From the NCBI GenBank assembly GCA_019915135.1, contig JAHLMK010000001.1, forward strand, positions 5,084,001-5,148,000: a stretch of 64,000 nucleotides of DNA, written 5' to 3'. The position numbers and the translations under genes are program-made. Positions 57,199 through 64,000 of this stretch are shown here, piece after piece. The notes beneath the pieces were generated by a model. It did not search any database. It was not told the DNA's origin and saw only the letters and a list, made by a program, of their open reading frames with translations. Each line of letters begins with the position of its first letter. Position 1 is the stretch's first letter. This stretch comes from Strobilurus pachycystidiatus. Taxonomy: Eukaryota > Basidiomycota > Agaricomycetes > Agaricales > Physalacriaceae.

Positions 57199-58009
57199 AT
57201 GCTCGCTGTGGGCGATGTCATCGCCATATCCGAGCTCGCCCTCAAGGCGGGCACGATAATTGCCGACATTGCGCACTCCTCTAAGGAATTCATCGAGATC
57301 AAGTCCGAGCTGGGCGATATCGAGAACTCCATCGATACCGTTGGGCTGTTCATCGAAGCGTGTCCGGATCCCACCGTGACCGCCACGGCGAGTATCGAAG
57401 ACCCAAACCCAGACCCAAATACAGCACTCCAGCACTCCCGCACGTCGCAAAACATGTTGCGCAAAGCGTATGCGACGATCGAGCACGCCCTGGAGCGCTG
57501 TCGGGTGCTATTGGAGTCGTTCACAAAGGAGATGGAGCGGTATGCGGACGCGCTTGGGAGGCCTGGTGCGTCGGGGAGACGGATACGCGATCTGTACGCG
57601 AAGGTGAAGTGGGTGACGATCCAGCGGCAGAAGATCAGGGATCTGCGGAGTGGGCTCAAGGCCCAGCAGATGCAGATCCTCTTGTCGTTGGGTGTGTTGA
57701 CGGGGTAGGTGACTTGTGCGTGTCGCGGTGTTGTGATATTGGCTGATATGTAGTGGAATTAGGCAAGGAACGCGCGATAATTCGACGTCGCTCGTCCATT
57801 GTAACTCGATGCTGATGGAGTGTCGGGTTATCATTGCTCGCATGGAGATCAAACTGGATCGACTGCCGTCACTCTCCATGCGGATTCCCATGGCCATACG
57901 AGTGGCCTTGGACAATGTACCGTATTCCATGAAGACGGTGCTTTGTGTCTCATACACCCCATGTGAGGTGCGTGGTCACCGTGCCCTGTGTCTGAACTCA
58001 ATCCACTGA
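57199..58009 (+). CDS. STAND N-terminal-domain-like helical protein, array copy 2
   Basis: Exon 1 (57199-57704) encodes MLAVGDVIAISELALKAGT, a set of amphipathic helices and LLSLGVLTG. It joins in phase to an exon starting at about 57755 (IRQGTRDNSTSLVHCNSM, then ECRVIIARMEIKLDRLP) and ending at TGA 58009. It is more diverged from copies 1 and 3 and has a longer loop (VTATASIEDPNPDPNT) and no beta-rich tail. The frame is intact. Likely the same helical module; function unproven. Confidence 0.6.
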
Positions 58010-58325
58010 TAGTAAAAAAACTTAGCGCCCGGAACACTTGTATCACACAATCACTTTTCCAGCTGCTATTATAAATTTGAGAGACGATACTTACACTGAA
58101 GCACCTGGACCAGTGTATCGTGTTTGTCATATATGTCACCACGTATAGTCAGTCGCATCCGCTCTTTGGACACACATGCCGTGCTAGATATGTCTTTTGT
58201 ATGACTCCGCTTTTGCAAGTCCTGAACTTGAGGTTTGCAATAGCCTACTAGCCAAGGAGGTATGTATCTCATCAAGAGAGCATCGCAACTGGATAGATAG
58301 AATCTGGACAGCGAGGAGTCGTAGC

Positions 58326-58872
58326 TAAGGCTCTGTGAAGAATGAGGTTTTTCCTCACATGTGAATATTCACACTGTTATTAACGCGTTAATAACGTGTT
58401 ATTAGCATAAGGGCCAAAATGGCCATGTTAGAATATGTGAGAAATAGATTGAGACCATGTGCGGCGGAGCCAATTTCATGACCTGTTCGCAGCATAAATT
58501 GATGAGTTTTGGTCGTAAACTTGGTGTAAAAGACTTCAACCAGTCTCGGGCCCTCGGCACTGTAGTATTTATCTGTGCCGAATCCGCGGCACAGTACGGC
58601 ACTTTCCGAACATCATTGGAAGTCAACCACCCAACGCCAACCATGTTTGTTTCAACTGCTATGATGATAACACCCACCGGAGCCTACTTGTTCAGACCTC
58701 CCTGATGCTCCTAAAGTGTTGTGGCGCCAAAAAATGCAGTTTTTGACCACTTTTGAGAGTAATTACATAAGGTGAGAAATCATGTTATTAACTACGTTAA
58801 CAAGTGGGTTTCGAGGCGGTATATATTCACGTCATGTTATTAACAGGCCGATTAATTCCTCACAGAGCCTTA
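58326..58872. mobile_element. Non-autonomous hAT-type element (547 bp) with empty site in window
   Basis: The ends are TAAGGCTCTGTGA... and ...TCACAGAGCCTTA. Both flanks carry the 8-bp duplication GTCGTAGC (58318-58325 and 58873-58880). The interior has TGTTATTAACG-type repeats and no transposase. The paralogous sequence at 62675-62692 reads GAGTCGTAGCCTCGC without any insert, an unoccupied version of the same site. Confidence 0.95.
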
Positions 58873-58880
58873 GTCGTAGC

Positions 58881-59608
58881 CTCGCGGTATCAATCCCCAT
58901 ATGAGTGTTGAGACCTACCATAGTAAATGATTTGATGTCCGTGATACTGTGTACGCTTGAACCATGAATCGAATCGAATTTCTGTCCAAGCTCAGGCTGC
59001 TACTAACGTCAACGAGACATGATGGCCGCAAGTTGTATAGTAGAGCACTGTCTCGAGGTGCGCAGCCTCATGGCGTGCCCTTCCGCGTCACGGAAAACGA
59101 GATACGAATATCTTCTTGTCCTGGTCCAAGCTGCGGTGCGAATAATATGGACCAATCTGCGCCTCTCCTTCGTATCGTCATCCCACAGCGCTTCAGGCTC
59201 AGGTTCGAAGACCGGGCCGGGTTCCGAGGCGTGGACTTGAGCGACGACCGTCGACCATCTCAAATTTGACTGCAAGGACGCGCTTCAATGAAGCACTAGA
59301 CGCGCAGAGGAAGAATGTCAGAGTCACATCTCTAGGTACGTTAGTAAATTTTCTCTGCCATATCTCCGTGCTTGCAGGTACAACAAGAATGTGGCGATTC
59401 TGTTGGCCGTCGGTATGGCCTACGATAAGTTTGCCTTGTCCGCAGAGAGGGAACACTCCAGCTCCGGTTCTTTGACTAGAAAATGTGCCGATCATAGCTA
59501 TCTGCCAACTCTAGATCTGTGTGTCCTCGTTCCCACCCAGGCTGTACCTCAGGCTCACGTCCCGTGTCCTCCTGCTGTTGAGCTCTATCCACTGGCATCA
59601 CCACCACA
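58881..59608 (+). repeat. Copy of the beta-gene/upstream block, array unit 3
   Basis: Contains a beta-rich frame fragment (58964-59269, ending RIVIPQRFRLRFEDRAGFRGV) and then the block shared with 52260-52660, leading into array gene 3. The hAT element at 58326 sits inside the beta-gene sequence. No complete beta gene could be read. Confidence 0.6.
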
Positions 59609-60791
59609 ATGCTTGCCGTGGGCGATGTCATTGCCATCTCCCAGCTCGCTCTCAAGGCGAGCACGATCCTTGCGGACATTGCCAACACTTCCAAAGAATT
59701 CGTCGACATACGATCCGAGATTGGTGACCTCGAGCAGTCCATTGATGCTGTAGGGCTGCTTGTCGAGGCAGAGGAGTCGGAGGCGCCCGATCTGCCCTTC
59801 CAAGTCTCTCTAGTCTCACAGAACATGCTCCGCAAGGCATACTCGACCATCGAGAGAGCATTGGACCGCTCTCGAGTCCTGCTTGAGTCGTTCACAAAGG
59901 AGATACAGCGGTACGCTGAGGCGATGAAGCCCGGTGGATCCGGGAATCGGATACGGGATTTGTATGCCAAGATGAAGTGGCTGCTAGTGCAGCGCCAGAG
60001 GATCAGAGACATCCGGAGGATGCTCCAAGCGCAACACTTGCAGATCATGCTGTCGCTGTTGATCTTGACGCGGTGAGTCGAGACGCTGTGTTCTTTATCA
60101 TCTGCTTGATGGCGAGAACATGGTATAGATGCAATACTCGCGAGAACTCGATAGTGTTGGTGCAATGCCAGACTATCATCACGCGGCTCGAGACCAAAAT
60201 CGACAGATTGCCCGATATGCGCTGGATTGGGTATCCTGCGTCTACATCCACCATGGCCGGTAAGCCAAGTCATTCAACGCAAACCAAAACACTATTCATT
60301 CCTCTCCCTCCCTCTCCCTCCCTCAGAATATTCCCCACACCCAGCAAAAAACCCGTTACAGCTCCCAATACCAACATATGTATCAAAACACGCTGGCACG
60401 GAGATTAGATGCATGGCGAAGGCCGGATTTTTTACTTCATTTTTTGTGAGTAGGCCATGTCTCCTATTGTCTGAGTTGCTCTGATACCTGACGCTCTAGG
60501 TTGGTGAACGCGTGTTCTATCTCGCCACTCGGAAAGGTCCGGCGGTATATGGGACTGTGATTTGGACCAAGGCAGTATGTGCTGAATCTGCACCGGCTCA
60601 AACAAGACATCCCTGACTGGAGTTCTATAGTCGTCCACTGGCACGTCTACTGTGCCGCTGCGGCTCGATGAAGGTGGAACATTGTCTTTGCCGTCAGTTA
60701 ACCATTGTTCTACTTGTGTCGTTGCTGAAATCTACTCAGACCCACTGCAATCAGACGAGAAATTCCCTTGCTGGGCAAGGGCATAGACTGA
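59609..60791 (+). CDS. STAND N-terminal-domain-like helical protein, array copy 3
   Basis: Exon 1 (59609-60072) is nearly identical in protein to copy 1 (MLAVGDVIAISQLALKAST...LSLLILTR). The next exon gives TIITRLETKIDRLPDMRWIGYPA. A unique exon (EYSPHPAKNPLQLPIPTYV) then replaces the equivalent segment of copy 1, followed by VGERVFYLATRKGPAVYGTV, STVPLRLDEGGTLSLP and REIPLLGKGID, stop at 60789-60791. Introns match those of copy 1 apart from the swapped exon. The helices are conserved and the C-terminal cap diverges. No NACHT or repeat part is present. Confidence 0.65.
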
Positions 60792-62916
60792 TTTTCTGTA
60801 TCGCGTACAGAAATGTAGACTATCTTGGCACAGCATTGCGCTCTGCGCCCACATTGACGATACTCTTTTTGACTGCTATGAATCCATGTACCCCGTGCCA
60901 CTGCATAGTGTCAATGATGATAAGACAAAATATTGGACAATGGATTGTTCCCATTACAAAGACAAGCCAAGTCCGCTCCTATTCTGCGCGGCCAGATTTC
61001 TCTCCGCTGACGTCCGTTGTGAGTTAGAATGACACTTACACTGGGTAGCCAGGGGGGGCAAACACGACTGGACGGGGTCTTCACTTCCTGAAATGAAAGT
61101 AGCTTGCGGGACTGGACCTGGCATACATGTAGGTGCCCTGTGAAGAGCTGTACGTTCACCGTCCATCCTGGTACTCATCAGATTACGACGATGACAAGCC
61201 TCGCCGCCGTTGCGGCTGCCATATACTCTAGTGGCCGGTGTTCTGTCTCGCGAGTCCCGTATTCCTTCGTCTACTACCGTCCTAGTGAGGTTACTCAGTG
61301 GACAGGATGCATAAGATCACAATCGACGGCTATCATGAGAAAGGAACATAGCAGCAGCGAGAGAACACGCACCGTCGTGCCTCAGCTCCTCACCGTTCCA
61401 AGTCGCGCGTCGTCGTTCTTCCTCCGAGCCGATGCCTTTGGGCGCCGTGTCGAGAACCACACACATCTGTGGATCACTTTCTCATGAAGGTATGTAGGAA
61501 GCAAAAGCGTATTATATTGCTCACGAGTCACGATCAACTTAATTCGCTTCAAAGTTCACACCACGGCTTTCTACACAGCAGTTCAAAACACACACTATAG
61601 CAAAAACAAGCAATGTTTCCACCTCTCAATAGGAGTTGTTACCGCTAGACTACGACTCCCTCTTGCTAGAGAAACCATCCTGAGTGAATGCGTTTTGGAT
61701 CCGACGGGAAGCCTCGGAATCAACGAAAGCAGAGGTTCACATGAATGGGCCTACTGATACTCGCTACCGTCAGGCCACGAGTCCGTGGCGTTACCTGCAA
61801 TTACACGTGTAGCTTGTTGTTTCCGCGGCCGCCACATACTTATATCGTCTTCTCACAGCTGTCCGGTCCGGGGGTGGGGTGGGGTGGGCAGTGGGAGGGG
61901 GAAAGGGATGTAGGGTGAGGATGGGCACGGGAAGGCGGCGAGGGGATGAAGGAGTGTCCGCTGAGATTGACGGGCAAGTTAATGAAAGAAGGTGTCCGCT
62001 GCGCGCATCTGGGTGAGGAGGAGGGGGAGCGCGAGGTGAAGGACTCAAGTCCTGCATGTATTGCGGCGATTCAAGCCTTGTCAGCCCAAAAATCGAGACT
62101 CGACAAAAACAGCGAGGACCGCGAATGGTAATGAGTCCGCGTCGCCAAGTACCGTCAGTAATGCACCCCAGAGAGGGCGGGAAGGAAAGACATATATTGC
62201 TCCCGATCAAAACCATTGGCCTGTGAGCTCGTTGGAACAGACACAACGACTCGGACACCAAAAAGGGATCAGAATATGGGAATCGATACCGCAAGACTAC
62301 GACCCCTTGCTGGTCCAGAGTCGCAAGTCTCAATCAGAATGTTCGCCATCGCTTGTGTGTGATGCGCAGATACGTCTGGATCCTTGGACTCGGACTCGGA
62401 CTCACCAAAGGGAATTCATCAACTCGCTACCGTCATAGTCCCTTTCCTCGCCATGTCACTTGCACTGAAGATTTTATAGTATGAGGAGTTCCCTCTTACC
62501 GCAGTGGTGATACTTACATTCGTCGAGTCAACATGAGTAGTGAGGGCGATGCTCCTTCCACGTTTGTCGAGAGGGAACAATGAGCGTACCTTGCGCAGAC
62601 TGCATACTGCCCATTCAGACTCTTTCCCGCTTCCAAATTGAATCATGAGAGTCAAGGGCACCGTAACTCGCGTGGAGTCGTAGCCTCGCAGTATCGACCC
62701 CATCTGTATTAAGTCCGACCACGTCAATTTTTTGGTGTTCTATTCCACTGTAAATGCGAGGTGCAATCGGGAACAATGTATTATTATTATTATGATAAGC
62801 ATGCCCTGAAAACGGCACGGAATTCAGGCTCTTGAAACATGTCAGTTCAGGCCTATGTCCGCGTTTGGACATAGGCCAAACGGCAAGCATATTGCCGAGG
62901 TTGTGAGTTCAATCCT
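60792..62916. other. Array remnants, right end
   Basis: A plus-strand frame at 61193-61487 (MTSLAAVAAAIYSSG...) is Ser/Arg-rich and unsupported. Two diverged direct copies of a TACCGCxAGACTACGAC block occur at about 61640 and 62288, and a minus-strand beta-rich frame at 62419-62727 (STRVTVPLTLMIQFGSG) belongs to the same beta family. 61860-61960 is a G-rich simple-sequence tract. Confidence 0.45.
62850..62916 (+). repeat. Hairpin and tRNA-like B-box segment cut by LTR copy 3
   Basis: 62850-62877 is a perfect 11-bp stem (GGCCTATGTCC / GGACATAGGCC) with a 6-nt loop. Next comes a TAGGCCAAACGG A-box-like stretch, then CGGCAA / TTGCCG, and GAGTTCAATCC, a good B-box match that ends at the LTR border. 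It is too short between boxes for a normal tRNA; a SINE or tRNA relic is likely. Confidence 0.4.
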
Positions 62917-63474
62917 TGTTACGACCTGATCCCGCCGTGACAAGGACTCGCTCATGAGAGACTACCCCTGTAGTCAACCCATAGCTTTCCTGCGAGCGTA
63001 CCACGTACATCCTCGTATTGTGCTCGACTGGTCGTACTGTACCAGTCATAGGGGCCCTCGATGGTCGCACATCCATCTCGCCAGAGACTGTGATACCGTA
63101 GGAACCTAATCCCAAGGTACGAGGCTCGCCGCCGGACCTAGTCCCAGGTGTGGCGTCGGGGAGCCTTCTCTCGTCGGAGTCAACGACGTTGGCGGAGGTA
63201 TCGAAGGGAGACATGTGGGTGAGTCCTACCACGGAGAGTTCAGAGTGCCCAACGGAGTTGTATGGGGGAAAACTGGTTAAGGACGAAGTCTGAGTAGCTA
63301 GTACAACGCTGTCTCTGTATTTATACCAATCCCATGCTTGCTCATCGTTCCTCTTCTCGAAGCTTCTACCACATGCTCCCGATGCGTCGGGAGTGGTCCG
63401 ACGCTGCGGATGACGGAGATCCCGACACCCCGATGACCGCCCGACAGATCGATGGCCGCCCATTGGTCGGGAAG
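62917..63474 (-). mobile_element. LTR, family 1, copy 3, truncated by a nested LTR
   Basis: Begins TGTTACGACCTGATCCCGCC and follows copies 1 and 2 closely up to ...GGTCGGGAAG at 63474, about two thirds of the way through. The minus-strand frame seen in the other LTR copies is open here too. The break is exactly where a new TGTTAG... sequence begins. Confidence 0.9.
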
Positions 63475-64000
63475 TGTTAGCGTCCGTCCTAGGATCCTAA
63501 GTAGGTCGGGCCGTCTATCGAGATCGAGGGTGTTCCGCTGGCAGGAATCAACACGAGCGAGGGTCGAGATGTCAATCAGACGGACTCCCCGAGTCGTCTA
63601 TTGGTCTGTTCTCGCGAGAGATCGTTCACTTAGAGATCGACCCGGTCGGTATCTTAAGAGGACGGTCTGTTTGGATGAGGAGACGGGGACGAGGACGAAG
63701 AACGGGATGGTTAAACGTAAAGTCCACTCTAAGGTTTTACAAGTATGATAGCGCTGTATTTATACGTCGGGCGGCGGGACCGCGCTGTCCCGCCATCTAC
63801 CCAAAAGGGCGCTCCTGACTCATTCTCCAAACATCGAGAACCTTCTTCAAGGTTCCGGCTAAAAGCGTAAACGACCCAGGCCTATCCGGCGATGGCGGGT
63901 TGTCAGCCGACGCGGCGGGAGTCGATGCCGATCAGCGGCGGGATTCACCCATGCGGTCGCGAAGGCGGAATCGATGGCGATGGGCGCGATAGGGCGGGCG
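63475..64000 (-). mobile_element. LTR of a second family, nested in LTR copy 3, runs off the window
   Basis: Starts TGTTAGCGTCC immediately after GGAAG of copy 3. It holds a minus-strand TATAAATACAGCGC box at about 63756-63764, like that of family 1, and many GCGGGA motifs, but is otherwise unlike it. The right end lies outside the window. An insertion would predict a GGAAG duplication followed by GCGGACTTGG at its far edge. Confidence 0.7.

Noticed and set aside
61860..61960. Gene on the minus strand at 61791-62333
   Set aside because: Driven by a G-rich simple-sequence tract; its Pro-rich product has no domain.

Overview
The window is nuclear DNA of a basidiomycete fungus, almost certainly an agaric-type Agaricomycete. 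Genes are split by many short (about 45-60 bp) GT-AG introns. Lineage-typical families are present: a FunK1 protein kinase, a Clp1-like protein, an expanded seven-helix membrane family, a basidiomycete-type P450 and a secreted GMC oxidoreductase. About a third of the window is mobile-element or decayed sequence.

Layout. 1-15.3 kb is a transposon-rich accessory block. It holds a long LTR, a decayed gene, a rve/DDE integrase-type transposase gene (5504-7126) with subterminal-like repeats, a hairpin-rich MITE with a tRNA-like segment, a 13-exon gene of unknown function on the minus strand (8824-12517), and a solo LTR with a perfect 5-bp target duplication (TSD) sitting at the 5' end of that gene. 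A hAT-type MITE with a perfect 8-bp TSD lies at 15339-16045. 16.5-21 kb carries a tandem pair of 7-helix membrane protein genes. 21.4-43 kb is the most gene-like part: Clp1-like, a coiled-coil/J-like pair, a GMC oxidoreductase and its decayed copy, XRN1, a GNAT-like protein, an APH-like kinase and FunK1. 43.5-46.4 kb is a VAP/Scs2 (MSP-domain) gene cut in its MSP domain by a 1533-bp element with 81-bp perfect terminal inverted repeats. A P450 follows at 49.3-51.7 kb. 52-62.9 kb is a local multicopy array in which short helical genes resembling the N-terminal domain of fungal STAND proteins alternate with decayed beta-rich genes; a second hAT MITE has inserted there, and the window itself contains the matching empty site. 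The right edge is a truncated LTR interrupted by a second LTR.

The strongest mobile-element evidence is direct sequence structure (TSDs, inverted repeats, an empty-site paralogue, a coding frame restored when the insertion is removed). The array at 52-63 kb and the unknown 13-exon gene are the best candidates for undescribed biology; their functions cannot be settled by reading alone.
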